In this document: piece by piece, positions 22,246 through 34,457 of the stretch
Numbering within the stretch: position 1 is the first letter of the stretch
Layout of the letters: each line of letters starts with the position of its first letter
Assembly (NCBI GenBank): GCA_014529385.2
Contig: CM043953.1
Span: 96,663,342 to 96,727,341, forward strand
Source of the DNA: Adiantum capillus-veneris
Taxonomy: Eukaryota; Streptophyta; Polypodiopsida; Polypodiales; Pteridaceae
Reading direction: 5' to 3'
DNA: 64,000 nt
The notes under the pieces: generated by a model
What the model saw: only the letters and a program-made list of their open reading frames with translations
Told to the model about the DNA's origin: nothing
The model's database searches: none
Program-made: the position numbers and the translations under genes

Positions 22246-24092
22246 GAAATTGCAATAAAAATGGACTTGTTTACAACCCCTTTCTAAATAAGTTTCCTTG
22301 TTGAGGGGATCTCAAATGAGGATGATGTTTGGAAACACCAAGATAACAAATGGAGAATAAAAATATATTAACAAGTGCTCTTAGTTATGTAGGCAGTTCA
22401 TACTTACAGAAAGATAGATGTGACATTGGTAGCAATATCAAGGGGCTAGCCCAATACATATGTGTCCTTAAACATCTCGTGAAGTGATCAGAGGTAGAAG
22501 ATTGAGCAGATCTCGTGAACTGATCGGATCAAGGTAGAAGATTCAGCTCATGCCGCAATCTGCACACATGAAAGAGGTGAAGTTGATGAAAGAGGCTTCT
22601 CAAGGCAATGTTCAAATGATGTCGCGGCTCATGGCTTAGCAACATGGCTACTATCATGCCACAGTTCATGACGAGCTCATGGCACAGTAGCACAGTAGCA
22701 TGGTTGACACGTCACCATGTCTCCAGCGTTACTTTTGAATCTTAAAACTAACGTTCCATTTTAAATTTGACGGACCTTGCTGTCAACTTTGACGGGATAA
22801 TTTAGCGTGTACAGTTCCTCTGTGGTTTCTCAAGCTTGCTCAAACTATTGTTCGAGCCTTGTTGCCTTTGGCAACTTATTGCATATCCCTCAAACTATAG
22901 CACGAGTTGCCTTTGACACTTGTTTCTTATTGTAAAAGAATTATCAAGTGCTAGTTGGGGCAAATGATCCTCCTGTTGATAGGCCAAGCCGAAGCTCATG
23001 GGTTTGAGTTTCTTACATGAAGAATGTCCAAAAAAATTTAGTTTTGATTTCTTTGCTCCTGTGGTTTGTTGTTTGCGATGTTTAAGCTACAACTCAAGTA
23101 CTAACATGGGGTTTACACAATGCGGCCAGAATGTTACGTTGCACAGGGGCGTCAAAATGTCGCGATTGCACCTGGTTTTCTGCACGAAAGCTTTCTCTTC
23201 GGTCGGACTTTCCATACCTCTTTCGCGCCCCCCACCCCCCCCCCCCCCGCCACCGCTTGCCCCGTTCCGTGGAAGATTGCATGTCTCTCTCAACATCTCC
23301 CTCTTTTTCACTCTGCCTCCTCCAAGGTCGTTCAGACTAAGCAACGGGCAGGCTTGCAGGTCTAAACCCAACCTGAGTGAAATCTTTGAATTGTGGGTGG
23401 CTCTAAAAGCCTCAATCTCCATTTTGAGCCGTGTCAGAAGACTATACAAGAGAAGTGCTAAGAAAGCCCATGAAGCTCCCAATATTGAGCATAAAGTACC
23501 CCCTTTCCTCCGTATAAGGGTATGCCACCTCTTGTCAATTTGTACATGAAACTTTCTTTCGGGTTTTGGGTTGTCTCTTCTGATAAATATTCTAGCTAAC
23601 TCAAGTTTCAACATTTTAGCTTTACTAAAACTCAATTCCCCCCACTTAACCATCGAAGGCGTTGCAAGTTTCTTCAAATTCTACTTCTCCTTCTAAAACA
23701 CAGCAAAGCTACGTTCACTTGACGATTCAAAAATGAATGTTTCCCATTTCTTTGTATACTCTTGATCCCCATCTAAACATCAAAATTTTCCAAGTTCTTT
23801 GTATACTCCTGATTTCTAGTGCAATGCAACTTATGCAAGTTAGTGGAATTGGACGCCGAACTATTGACAACGATGCAACCTAGCAAAGTTGACACCAATG
23901 GTTGACAATAATGTAGCCTAGCACAATGCAAACTATGCTCTAGAATTTGACATGAATGGCTAACAACAGTGTAACCTAGCACAATGCAACCACCACCACT
24001 CAAGAACTTCGTTCAAAAGAATTTGTCCCAAAATTATGCATTTTTCTCAAAATTCCTAAATATGTCTTGACTCCGTTTTTACCTTTTCTAGC
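22246..24092. other. Noncoding stretch between the TTAA element and the Copia element
   Basis: It contains an imperfect 38-bp duplication around 22474-22545 (CTCGTGAA(G/C)TGATC...AGGTAGAAGATT), a C-run at 23228-23248 and a T-rich 3' part. Overlapping ORFs on both strands at 22998-23677 owe their Pro/Gly runs to the C-run. No domain is recognised in either. Confidence 0.4.
23820..24000. repeat. Degenerate minisatellite (AGCACAATGCAA units)
   Basis: Units built from CAATGCAACT...GACAA(C/T)(A/G)ATG(C/T)A(A/G)CCTAGCA recur about three times with 40-60 bp spacing. Confidence 0.5.
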
Positions 24093-24097
24093 TCATG

Positions 24098-24325
24098 TGT
24101 TACCATATACATGTGGCAGTGATATCTATGAACACACTTAGGACCACCGAGGCATTTTTCCCCTCTTTAGGAGGTTTTTTCCCCCGTGCATTATATATAC
24201 GCCCATCATTCTAGGGCTATCTATCTTTCCATTGCACACTAAGTAATATACTCTCTATTGTATGCCTTGAGCTTCCTTCATCTTCTCCAAGTTGCATGTG
24301 TTTTCTTGCAACCCTAATTCCAACA
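24098..24325 (+). repeat. Copia 5' LTR
   Basis: TGTTACC...CCAACA, with a TATA-like GCATTATATATACGCCC at 24189-24205. It matches 35784-36010 closely and also matches the minus-strand LTR at 55444-55650. Confidence 0.92.
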
Positions 24326-24327
24326 AT

Positions 24328-24339
24328 TGGTATCAGAGC
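24328..24339 (+). other. Copia primer binding site
   Basis: TGGTATCAGAGC lies two bases after the LTR. It is complementary to the 3' end of initiator methionine tRNA, as usual for plant Copia elements. Confidence 0.9.
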
Positions 24340-24672
24340 AGGTTGTGTCCACCCAAGATTAATCGCGAGCAGCTCCAGCACACGCCTGCTCACTTTCTCT
24401 GATTTTTGTGAGCTTTGGCGAGCGTTCTCAAGTCGACAAAAATTTTGGGTAATCTCAAAGAGCTTAGTCTGCTCAGTTTTCTTATTTGAGCTCATTTTGT
24501 CCCGTTAGTATTGTGCAAGATATTTCATCATTTTGTGCATAAATTTTGTCAGTGTTGTTTTCTTCATAAAAGGTCCTTACGATCTTCTACGTTTTGTGCT
24601 ATATAGCACGTGTTGTTCTCGCTTTCCTTCTCCTCTTTTTGGGCAGTTTTTACATTAGGTGCAGCACTTACC

Positions 24673-25680
24673 ATGGTTGACAACAACACAGATGTATTCA
24701 AGATGTTTGTTGTTGAGGACAGATTGGATGGGGACAACTATCCTATGTGGTCTTATATGATGCAATATGTTCTTATGTCAAAGGGAATTTGGAACATTGT
24801 GCAAGGCATTGATATACGTCCTGGTTCTGAGGATACAAGCGATGTTGAGGATGTTGTAGGTCTTGCTGCAAGGATTGCTGTTGTTAGAGGTGTTTTCCCT
24901 ATGGCTGAGCAAGCTCGTTGGGATGCAAAGGATGCACAGGCTCATGCATTGATTGCATTGTCTGTGAAGCACACCATTACTCCTCATGTTCATTCATCAA
25001 AATCTACAAAATAGGCTTGGGATATTTTGGTTGGTCTTTATGCAAGTCGCAATGAGGCTAAAATTTCATTAATGTGTAAAGAGCTGAGTCGAAGATTATG
25101 CATGAGGAATATGACATGGACACTTTCCTTGTTGGTGTCAAGGATATCAATGAGCAACTTATTTCTACGGGAAAAGTCATTTCAGACAATTCTCTTGTGC
25201 AGACTATTCTTAATGCCTTGCCAGATTCTTACCAAACTTTTGCTAGTACTTGGAGACCTATGACCCAAGGAAATCATGAAGTTGTCAAGTTTGATGAATT
25301 ATGCACGTTGCTATTGCAAGAGTCACTTTCCAAAAAAAATAGGACTAGATAGCATGCAGTTGAACAAGCCTTTATTAATGCTCAAAGAAAAGGTGGTAAC
25401 AGCAATGCAACGACTTCTTATGGTTCTTCTACGAGTGGAAAATCACTTGTTCCTAATGCTTTTGCTGGAAGCAATTTGTCTGGAAATTCTGGTGATAAGC
25501 ACAAAAAGAAGATGCGTTGCCATAAAGTTAATGGAGACTTGATCAAGAAATGTCCTAAGTTGAAGGCCAAAGAGGCTAAGAGCATTAGGAAGGAAATGGG
25601 GTCTAAGGGGGCCTCTTTATTTTCCATGGGATTAAAAAGGAGATTATGGAAGGAAAAAATGGGTGGATGCCATGTGAACT
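24673..25680 (+). pseudogene. Copia gag (UBN2/DUF4219-type), broken
   Basis: It starts at ATG 24673 (MVDNNTDVFK). The N-terminal part has YPMWSYMMQYVLMSKGIWNI, typical of Copia gag, then KDAQAHALIALSVKHTITP. A TAG at 25012-25014 and a frameshift near 25090 break it. The frame resumes as DMDTFLVGVKDINEQL and LNALPDSYQTFASTWRPMT. The zinc knuckle (MRCHKVNGDLIKKCPKLK) lacks the first Cys of the CCHC set and reads NGD where GH is expected, so it is degraded too. Confidence 0.85.
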
Positions 25681-25837
25681 AAAATGGTGGGTATGGCAGG
25701 GCCTAAAAGTAAGTGGTCAAACTTGTACTCTTTTATAAAATATAAAGAGAAAATCTCTTATAAATTCAAAAAACTAAACTTTTCTCTAAATAGTTGAGTA
25801 AAAACCAATCCTTTCTCTCTCTAGTGGCTGCCAGTTT

Positions 25838-25864
25838 CTCCCCCCCCCCCCCCCCCCCCCCCCC
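25838..25864 (+). repeat. Poly-C tract
   Basis: An almost pure run of 27 C residues within CT-rich sequence. Proline-run ORFs over it are artefacts. Confidence 0.9.
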
Positions 25865-28008
25865 TTTTCTAAAAGGGGCTCCCTCCAAAAACGTGATGAT
25901 CATTCCCTCCCTCTCCCTCTACTGTACCATCTCTCACTTCTCTTCACTTCACCTTGCAAGTTGCTTCTCTTTCCTTCCTTTCAATTTTTCCTCCCAAAAG
26001 CTCTGCAGCAGAAGTTTGAACCTCCTTTCCCTCCTCAAGCTTACTGCATTCTTGAGGGTTGCATTCTCCTCAAGCTGAAGTTCTCCATTTCTCCATGGGC
26101 CTCACTAAACACCTCTACCTAAAGCTAAAGATCTGCAGCATATCCTTTTGCTAGATCATTCCTCTTTCTTTCCTCAACAAGTTTCCTACTCCTTCTCCAT
26201 TAAGCTCTCTAGAGAGGATCTACTTTCCTCTCAAGATTTGCAACATTATCTTCTCCATTAAGTCAACAAGCAGGTGGAGCAGTATAGTAGTAAGTGGCAT
26301 CCTTTACCTTTGTGTACCATCAAGAATCTTGCTCTTGATACAGCTGAGAACATGGATGTGCAATGCCTAATCACAAGTGTTTGTCTGCAGGTTGTGCCAC
26401 TATTCCCCATGGAATCATCAAGTACTCGACGACCTAGGAGTGTCATTGACTCCATTTCATGCAGCAATGTACAAGACGACAATGGATATTGGGTGATGAT
26501 GGAGTTCAAACGAATGATGTGGGTCACAATGTAGCCCAGCTCAAGAGGTGCACACAAGGTCTCAAGGAAACACATGGCTTTTGGAGCACACCATTGGAAG
26601 GGAAGAATCATGGAGTTCAAGCAAACACAAGACGGCAAGAGGCTTGCGAAGGTGTAGCATGTGTATGTTGCTTCACAACTAAAGCTAGAGACAGCAATGG
26701 CTCCATTGAGGTTTCCTAGAAATTGTAATTTTACTCCTCTTTCAAGTTTTTCGGTCGTCTATTTAGTATTTTTGCCTTGTTTGTTGCTTTTGATGACCAT
26801 AAGATTTCCATTGCTTGTTCATGTTTGCAGATGTTTTTCCATCCGATTTTGTACAGTGGGAGCCAATAGAGTCCTTCACAAGAACTTTTGAGGTCATCCA
26901 CATTGAGCTTGGCAAGCTCCTCTATGCTGGTTGTCCATCCTCTGAGCTTGCCTCACGTGACATTTTTTTTTATACTCATACTTATGTCACACCTAAGCAA
27001 AATGGGTATGGTAATCTTTCTCTAATTCACTCGCCAACCTTGGAGAGTTTGGAATGGCCTAAGCTAGATAGTGCCTTGATTACAACAACCAAAAGGAGAA
27101 TCAAGGCAGATATGCAAGCAGGAATGAAGTACACATATGGTTCCCACAAAGACACGATAGCATGGTTTATGTCTCTTCATGTGTTTGTGTTTGTATTTTG
27201 ACTTCAGAGTGTTCACAAGACACCAACAATGTGGACTTGTGAAGAGGGAAGTGCGATCAATGAATTCCTTGTTGCAAGTGGATAGGAGACTAAGGTGGTC
27301 AACTACCACAGAGATAGAATCAAGTGTTGTGTAGTTGCCCAATGTGGTGTTCAGATACCATATTGTGAAGCAAAGCTTGTTAATGGTCTTTCCCTATAGA
27401 AGATGGAAGCTGACGATGGGAGAATGGAGGCACTAGACTCTGATGTTGCTACTAGAGAATTAGTAGACATGTAAATACGTCTCCACGATGATACAATGCA
27501 CCACATTATAGTGAATAATGATTGGCACCTCAGTTACCTTTGTGAGTATCTTAATCTCATATATACCTTGCCCAAGCAATATCTCTTTATAATCAGTGAA
27601 AAGTTTGTTCACTCCAAAAAAGAGAAGAGCTTTTTGTGTGAAAACATTCCATTTTCGCGATATATTTTTGTAAAATCTTGTAATGACAGGGATTTTGCTC
27701 CCATTAATACATATGGTATTTTAAATTTTGTTTCTGTGAATACTTGTTTATTCTCAACTTGTTCAAGTTTTTGATTGAAACGTGCAATTACTTGATGTGG
27801 AGCACAAATGCTTTCAATGCTTTGTCGCGTGATTTTGTTTAAAATTATATTTTTAAGTTATGTTGATGTTAATTTTAAGTGCTTTTTTAAAAAGTGACTT
27901 TTGGGTATTTAAGTGACTTTCTGGGTTTTAAACGTCATTTCTCACATTCACAAAACTCTAGCTTTAAGCTCTCTTCGCATCTACACTTCTCACACAATTA
28001 GAAAAGGT
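25865..28008 (+). other. Pyrimidine-rich leader and unrecognised coding-like DNA
   Basis: 25865-26260 is CT-rich and resembles a plant 5' leader. An ORF at 26815-27201 (FTRTFEVIHIELGKLLYAGC, then SRDIFFYTHTYVTPKQNGYG) looks more coding-like than its neighbours but has no recognised domain. 27480-28008 is AT-rich with no ORF. The layout would fit a retroelement or transposon 5' region, unproven. Confidence 0.25.
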
Positions 28009-28905
28009 AGGACTTGTAGATCAAGCACATGAATTACTCAGTGTGTTTGAGAGGACAATTGACATGCAGGACACTCCCAACCTTCATGCAGAGGCATTTG
28101 AAAGCTTTCTTGACTACATGGAGTAGCACATGGAAGAATATGCCATAATCTTTGAGGGATCGGGCATAGCGTGGTTACCAGTGGATTTCCTCAAGCATCT
28201 CTATGTGGCCGACAAAAACCTTCGCTTTCTCTTGTTGAGGTTTATTAAAGATCTCATGGAACGGAACTACAAGACAGAGGATGAAGATGATCTCATAGAT
28301 TTGGGCATGGGATGCATAGGCACCCAATTCATTTTTTGGGACATGGTTCTGGTCTTACTTGTGCTTGAGGGCATGGATAAGGGAAAATCAAAGGAAAAGA
28401 TCAACCATAGACCACTTGTGACCATTGTGGAGGAATCAAATGAAGTTATCGAAGAGATTGATGAGCAGACTGAAGCATCTATGGCATTCATCCTCTTACA
28501 AGATCCTAGCTCCACTGAGGAGGAAGATTGGATGATAGAGGGAGATGAAGTTCTAGAGGAGGTCCTGACCTCCAAATTCTCACTTTGCATGAAGTGGTGC
28601 TCCTTGACGACATTGCCAAAACAATAGGACTCAGAGAAGATGAGTTGCTCGTAGTGCTTGTTATCTATGCGGGCATGAAGGATCCCAATGGAAAGGAAGA
28701 GAAAGTCAATTTTCAAATTGACTTTGAAGACCAAGGTCTCTTAGCAAGCCTCTCTCTCCTCCCCAATGAAAACAAACAGAAGTTGATGCAAACAATAGTA
28801 AGTACAGTTGTGGAAATCATATCATGTGCCTCTTTGTACGAAAGCGTATCGAAAAGCGCTTTTCATCCACACAAACCACTGATCGCAATCGGTAGAGATG
28901 ATTGA
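28009..28905 (+). pseudogene. Unrecognised ~290-residue protein remnant
   Basis: A continuous frame from about 28017 contains HELLSVFERTIDMQDTPNLH, one stop (28124-28126) and then ATG 28130 to 28627. A +1 shift is needed to continue at 28585-28905 (LLDDIAKTIGLREDELLVVL, then LLASLSLLPNENKQKLMQTI). It is acidic and rich in Leu/Glu helices. I see no catalytic motif and recognise no family. The clean codon content over 900 bases with only one stop and one shift argues for a recently broken gene, from a transposon or the host. Confidence 0.35.
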
Positions 28906-29561
28906 TTTATCATCAATCTTACAAAGAAAAATCTTGAAGAGAAGGATGAGAAAACTTAGGTAAACAAATCTTAACCTAGTAGATTGTCTATTATTTCTTA
29001 CTACAAGTGTTAAAGTCATTTAAAATGCTTTGCAGACGGCATACCATGTTGATAAGTTTACAATGTGTACTGGAGGTTCATGCAATGTGCCGATGGGTAG
29101 GGATAGTTTGCTTTGGCATACCTGAGCCACCTGGGGCCATAAGTTCTTAGAGTTGCACAGATAGAGTTCTCCAAAAATGGTTCTACGGAGCTACTAAAGT
29201 GCAAAGCATTAAGTGCCATACTCCTTGAAGATTCCCTCACCCTAAATGATCACAAATGTATATTGGTGTACTGAGAGATAACATTGTACACCTGTACAAG
29301 CAAGCACTCAAGCTCAGTCCTCTCCCATTGCGCCTTGAGCCTAGGTCAAGGGTTGACAAACCCAGAGAAAATTGTAAAATCCCTTGGCGTCAAGTCAGTT
29401 ATTCACTCCATACCCACAGATGTACTTTGTAGTAAAACTAATCGACCATGATGTAATATCCAATCAATACATAATAATTGTTTTTGTCAACGATTTCTGT
29501 CAACATTCAATACTTGTTCTTTTTTTAATTCATATTGTCCAACAAATTTCATTTATGCAAC
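28906..29561. other. Noncoding stretch
   Basis: Mixed-composition DNA with no supported ORF or repeat. Confidence 0.4.
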
Positions 29562-29875
29562 ACATGCACAGAACCTCAAATATGCAACCACCCATTGGAT
29601 GGGGGGTACATCTCACTGATTCTTTTACAAAACCGAGCACGAGGGGGCATACAAGGTCAACCCGACCACCAATGAGCACGGTGGTGCCCGACGGGGTCGA
29701 ATGGGGCAAGAAAAAGCCCATGTGCACCATGGCGCATAGGGAGCAGATCTGTCATTGGTGGTCCAATGACCCCATACTCCCCCCCCCCCCCCCCCATCGC
29801 TCGATTTCGCAAAAGAATCACCAAGATGTGCCCCTCGATCGATGGATAGTTGCATGTTCGAGGTTCTGTGCATGT
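29562..29875. mobile_element. Foldback / MITE-like element with ~87-bp inverted repeats
   Basis: The left arm (29562-29648) begins ACATGCACAGAACCTC and runs through TGATTCTTTTACAAAACCGAGC. The right arm (29788-29875), read in reverse, begins identically and runs through TGATTCTTTTGCGAAATCGAGC. The arms match over most of their length and enclose about 140 bp that includes a C-run at 29779-29795. No target duplication is visible and no transposase is encoded, so the superfamily is unknown. Confidence 0.65.
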
Positions 29876-30088
29876 CGACACCGCCGCACGGGCCCTGTGT
29901 CGTGGTGGTCAGCTTAAATTTAACATACCCAACAATTCAAATACTTATAAAAAACAATGTACAAAATCAAGTTGAACAATTGCACCGAATGGTAGAAATT
30001 CAATATTTGATATTATATGAAAAGATTAAAAATTTCATCAAGAGAGAGTACATGGAATAAACTATTTCTGATGAAGGCATCCTTCATT
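29876..30088. other. Short AT-rich spacer
   Basis: No ORF or repeat was seen between the inverted-repeat element and the histone-like sequence. Confidence 0.4.
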
Positions 30089-31290
30089 TTATAGATTGAT
30101 TGCTAAAGCTTAATCCGTATTTTCCAATGTTATACGCTTAGCATGCACCATACAAGAAACACCATCCTAAAAGAGCTCCACCAAAATGTCTTCGGCGCCA
30201 TCCTGTAGGGCCAGTAAAGTTGCATGTTGTATACGTGTAATTGAATCGCTATATTCGTCCATTATCTCTCTCACCACCCGGGGGAAGGCCGCTTTGGGTA
30301 TGATTGGCTTAGTGCTCTTTTGATATTTTCTAATCTTGTGCAAAGCAACTGTGTTTGGCTTCCATCTTTGCTTTTTTTGTGTTGTTGGTGCTGGTGGAGA
30401 AGCCGCCTGCCTGACCCATTGAGGAGGATCATATTTATAATTTTTCCTCCTCTCCTCTTGGGCCTGTTGTTTTTCAAGTGTCATCTTGTCCTTTTTTCTC
30501 TTTGCACATTGCTTGGCTCTTTGAGATATTTTTGAAGGCCTTGACACCCAGCCTTTGCTTGTTGGGTGGCTTGAGCTCTATCCTCTGTCACCTTTCTCTC
30601 TGCCTCTACTCGTGCTTGTAAGTTTGCCAAATGAGAGCTCTTGGTCTCAGCTCTCTACCCTTCCTTTTGCTCTCTCTGTCTCCTTTGCTCTTCTTGCACT
30701 CTTTGTGCTTCCTTCTTAGCTGCCTCTTTCTTTTCCATCTCCCTCATTCTTTTCTTCCTCTTGGCCTCTCGTGCTTTAGAAACCGGTTCGCTTGGTATTA
30801 CCTTGATTACTCTTTGTTTGACTTGCGGTGCAAATCTTTGCAGCGTGGTTTCCACGGTGGCATAAGCACCAGTTGTTGTGACAGTAGACTAGAGCTCCTG
30901 ATTTTGAAGCGGACCTTGGTATTCTTCTTCTGTTGCTCTTGTTTCTTGTGTGGCTCTGTGTAGAGATGAAATTGGTGGGGGGTCTTGCAAGGTGTGAGGC
31001 TAGCATGGTTTAATGGTCCGAGATCACCAAAAATATGTCTCATGGTGGTTAAATCATCTGGATTTCATGGTTGGAGAGGCTGTTGGGTGTTTGGAGCGGG
31101 TTGGGGTGTTGGGTTATCCACTTGTGATTGGGGATGTGAATTTGAAGCTATAGATTTTGCATGAGATTCTGGCTACGGATTTTCTATGATGTGAGTGGTT
31201 GTGGTGGTATTGATGTGCATAGTGCCAATCTACTCATGTAAATCATCCATGTGGTGCAAGATATGAGTGCGTGCACATTTGTACTCAAGT
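30089..31290 (-). pseudogene. CENH3-like histone H3 fold with a long charged N-terminal extension, broken frame
   Basis: The C-terminal part (about 30360-30089) aligns with the histone H3 fold: KPNTVALHKIRKYQKS (alphaN), IPKAAFPRVVREI (alpha1), one extra loop-1 residue relative to canonical H3, then TLLALQDGAEDILVELF (alpha2) and HAKRITLENTD (alpha3). IPKA.F, the longer loop 1 and AED.LV are features of plant CENH3 rather than H3.1/H3.3. Upstream, a Pro/Gln-rich then Lys/Arg/Glu-rich tail (EAKRKKRMREMEKKEAAKKE) reaches about 31290 through frameshifts near 30975 (a C-run) and 30540. Stops cut alpha2-alpha3 (30167) and alpha3. No introns interrupt the fold, so a retrocopy or transposon capture is likely. 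Confidence 0.7.
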
Positions 31291-32199
31291 GGATCTTCTA
31301 GAATGTGCAAGCAAGAAATGAACTTCAAGTTGTGAGTTTTGACTTATATAGTACTAATTTTTTTTAAAATAACTTAGAAACTCAGTAATACTAATAAAAA
31401 TTTTAAAAAACTCCAAAATAGACAAAATTTGACCCATGGAACCACTGATTGGGGTGTCAACAAATCACGTGGCATTATAATGCATGTTTACAATAGAAGT
31501 GGTTAGTGTTATAATTTACTGGTTTTCCAGCCAACGCCTGCCATTTTGTCGCCTTGTCTCCAACCATCGTTGGAATCGATCTTTTGCACTAGAAGCATGA
31601 TAAGATTGTGATCGTCTCAAGATAGCCACTTTCTCTATTCTGCATTTCAAAATTCTTTGCACTTTAGTCTTCTTCCTTTATCTCCCCGCTAAAACTCTAT
31701 AGAACCAGTTGAACATTTCGTGTAGGGCATTGCTCTTTTTCCTCCCACCTTCATGCCGTGTATTTTTTAAATACACTGTTTTGCTTGATAGTGTGAGCGC
31801 TCCATTCCTTGGCTACTCCAAATGCCCAATGAACCGAAAGTGTCAAGAAAAAATGAGCTATGAGGAAAAATAATGTGCTGAAAAAATAATAAAACTTTAG
31901 TTCAAACACTGATGTTTTTTTACTGCAAAGACAAAGTGTTCAACCCCCCAGGCATCCACCATTTGCATTGTGAAACTATTGATTACAAACTTTAAGGTGG
32001 ATATCTCAACATAGGTTAGCTTTGCCTTTTTGTTACCTCTGTGTCACACACCTTTTTCACAATTGAAACTCATTGGGACTTTGGGAGTCAGAATAGTCTG
32101 AAAGCAAATACCTAGCTTTACTACCACCCATGCATATTTTATTAGGACGATCATGTGTACTTCTCCATGTAGGCCAACACTTGATAGAATAGATTTGAG
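31291..32199. other. AT-rich noncoding stretch
   Basis: It separates two minus-strand reading regions. It might be intron or spacer. Nothing else is supported. Confidence 0.35.
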
Positions 32200-34193
32200 C
32201 TATCTAATACACTCTTCTCTTCTTTCGGCAGGCTCCATATTCCAAGCATAAGTAATATGGAGCATAAGCAACTTGTCAAGAATTTGGAGACAGGCATGAA
32301 GAGTGCACACATGCATATTTATCAGAGGAATCGGTAGAATAAGATCCCAATTTGGATCTTCCATGTCTGGACTAGGGGGTACACTCTGGTTACAACTAAG
32401 GATACCTTGAAACCATTGTTGTATTGCTTTACCCAGTGTTTGTGTAGTGGACACACCTTTTGTAGAGTTGATTGTAGCTTTGCCACCCTTACCCTTACTG
32501 CCCTTTGACTTGATGGCCTTTGAATCCTTGCCCTCATTTCCTAATGAGACTTTACTGTGGGAGCAATAAATGCATGGAAAGAGGATCATTGCACCTTTCT
32601 TGCACCCAAACATACACTTGAGAGTTTTCAAGTCTCCTGCCAAATGCCACTCCACTTGGAACGTACCCAGAATTGAAACTTTCAATCATTGTCCTTCTTG
32701 TTATTTTTGAATGACATCAACGATTCGGGTGTGATTAAAATACCATTTGAGGGACTCATGTGTCTCATGTGGGAGATGAAAAGCTGCCAACCACCAAATA
32801 TTCTTCTTGGACTGAACACCTAAACAGGTGTTTCTCTTCTCGTTGGCATTCAGCTCGACATCGACATCCACCAAGGGTCTCTTTTCATAAGTGTAACACT
32901 TACCCTTTCGAGCCATTGACCTTTGATAATATGGCACTCATCAAGATTCATCACAAATATAACTTTGCCATCACAGTCTTCCTGTGTCAACCCATAAAAT
33001 CTGATCATTGACTCTTGGAGCTTCAACAAGTCAACATAGACATTATTGAACTCGTTGTAATGGAAGGATTTGCTCTCTTCTATTGGTAGGGAATCCTCCA
33101 CATATTGAAATTCACTCAACAAGCTTGCAACATCATTATTAGTGCACCTTTTTGCAACGTTGACACTATAAGGTGTTGGCAGCAACCTAAACAAACCTTT
33201 TGCTCTATGACCTAGTGTGACAATTCTATATAAAGCTTCATAGCCCTTGAAACTTATTCATGCGTTGTCACACACCTCCATCATCTCCTGAGATGACACA
33301 ATGCTCTTTAGCTCATTAAAACACTTCTGATGCAAAACATTAGCAATGACAGCATTGGATGGATCATCCAATAGCTCCACCAATTACTTTGGCTTGATGA
33401 TTGCTGCAATAGAGTATGTTCAGTCCTTTGAGCATCGGAATCGATTCCCACCATCATCTGAGCTAAGTTCATACATATTGAAATAATATTACAGAAACCT
33501 GCAAAAAATATAAGAAATTAGAAACTTGCATTTGTATTCCTATCGAGTTTGACAGATACGTTTCTTTAGAGCTCCACCGCTTGAAGATAGCATAGACATC
33601 GCATGTCTCTTGCACTTACAAATGTGGTAGCCCAATGGAATGTGTGTGAGATGATCGATTCACCGACGCATATTACATGCAATGTGTTGTAGTTGAACAT
33701 AATTGTCTAAACGATGCTCTTGCTCCATTTTTTGATGCTCTGTTTTTTTATTAAGCTTTGACAACTCGTCATTTAGTTGCTTTGTCTTCTCATTGGCTTC
33801 CTCTCTACCTTGCTAAATGTCTTTCATGTACTTCTCTTGCAATGATGAATAGGTAGCACAGAGATATTTCCTTGCTTCCCTTTCATTGACAAAAGCTAAA
33901 TATAATCTCCAGTAGTAGCCAAACAATTTGTCTCTCCCATCTCCAATAAAATGCAGTAGCTCAGTCACATTACAAAAAGGCGTTGATGCATTGGTCATTG
34001 GATCGCAAGGGTAAATATGGCCATCAACCCATAAGTTGATTGCCTTGCACCCAAGGTTCTGTAGTTGATCTCCAGCATTGGGATTAGATGTGCCAAGTTT
34101 CATAGTAGCGTACTCTTGCTCTAAATCAGTGTTTAATCGATATCGTTTTGCCTTGTTAGTAATGCCTTGCAGTGGTAGGGGATTGAATGACAT
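32200..34193 (-). pseudogene. Transposase-like protein with a GDLK...PCxYC signature, broken
   Basis: The minus-strand region starts at ATG 34193 (MSFNPLPLQGITNKAKRYRL) and has a basic/coiled-coil stretch (KQLNDELSKLNKKTEHQKME) after a stop. It continues through RLLPTPYSVNVAKRC, FVMNLDECHIIKGQ and NIWWLAAFHLPHETHESLKW. It ends with VEWHLAGDLKTLKCMFGCKK and FPCIYCSHSK. The AGDLK...G...PC(I)YC pattern resembles uncharacterised, probably transposase-related proteins known from animals and protists; that comparison is from memory. There are several frame breaks, and one gap near 33480-33560 could be an intron. The CT-rich leader up to 34493 looks like its 5' UTR. Confidence 0.4.
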
Positions 34194-34455
34194 TTGTGTT
34201 AGCTAATCAAGCAAATTAGAGAGAATGTGTAATGGTGACTGCTACAAGCAGGTGAAGGTGGCTATGGAGGAAAGAAGTGGGGAGTACTTAGAGATAGGAG
34301 AAAAGGATTATGTTGTGGAGGGAAGAAAGAGAGGGAGTGCAGCTCAATCTCCTTTGAATTCAAATTGTTGATCATGAGTGTAGAGAGAAATTCTCTTGCA
34401 CACAGAGGTAATGGAGTTTTCCATTGCTCTCAGCTGGAGCTGGAGTGGGAGAAGC

Positions 34456-34457
<2 letters not shown>

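Noticed and set aside
22998-23677. 183- and 196-codon overlapping ORFs on opposite strands
   Set aside because: The Pro/Gly runs come from the C-run at 23228-23248. Neither side shows a domain and they mutually overlap.
24326-24345. tRNA gene signal at the TGGTATCAGAGC motif
   Set aside because: It is the retroelement primer site next to an LTR end. No cloverleaf surrounds it, here or at 47009 and 55430.
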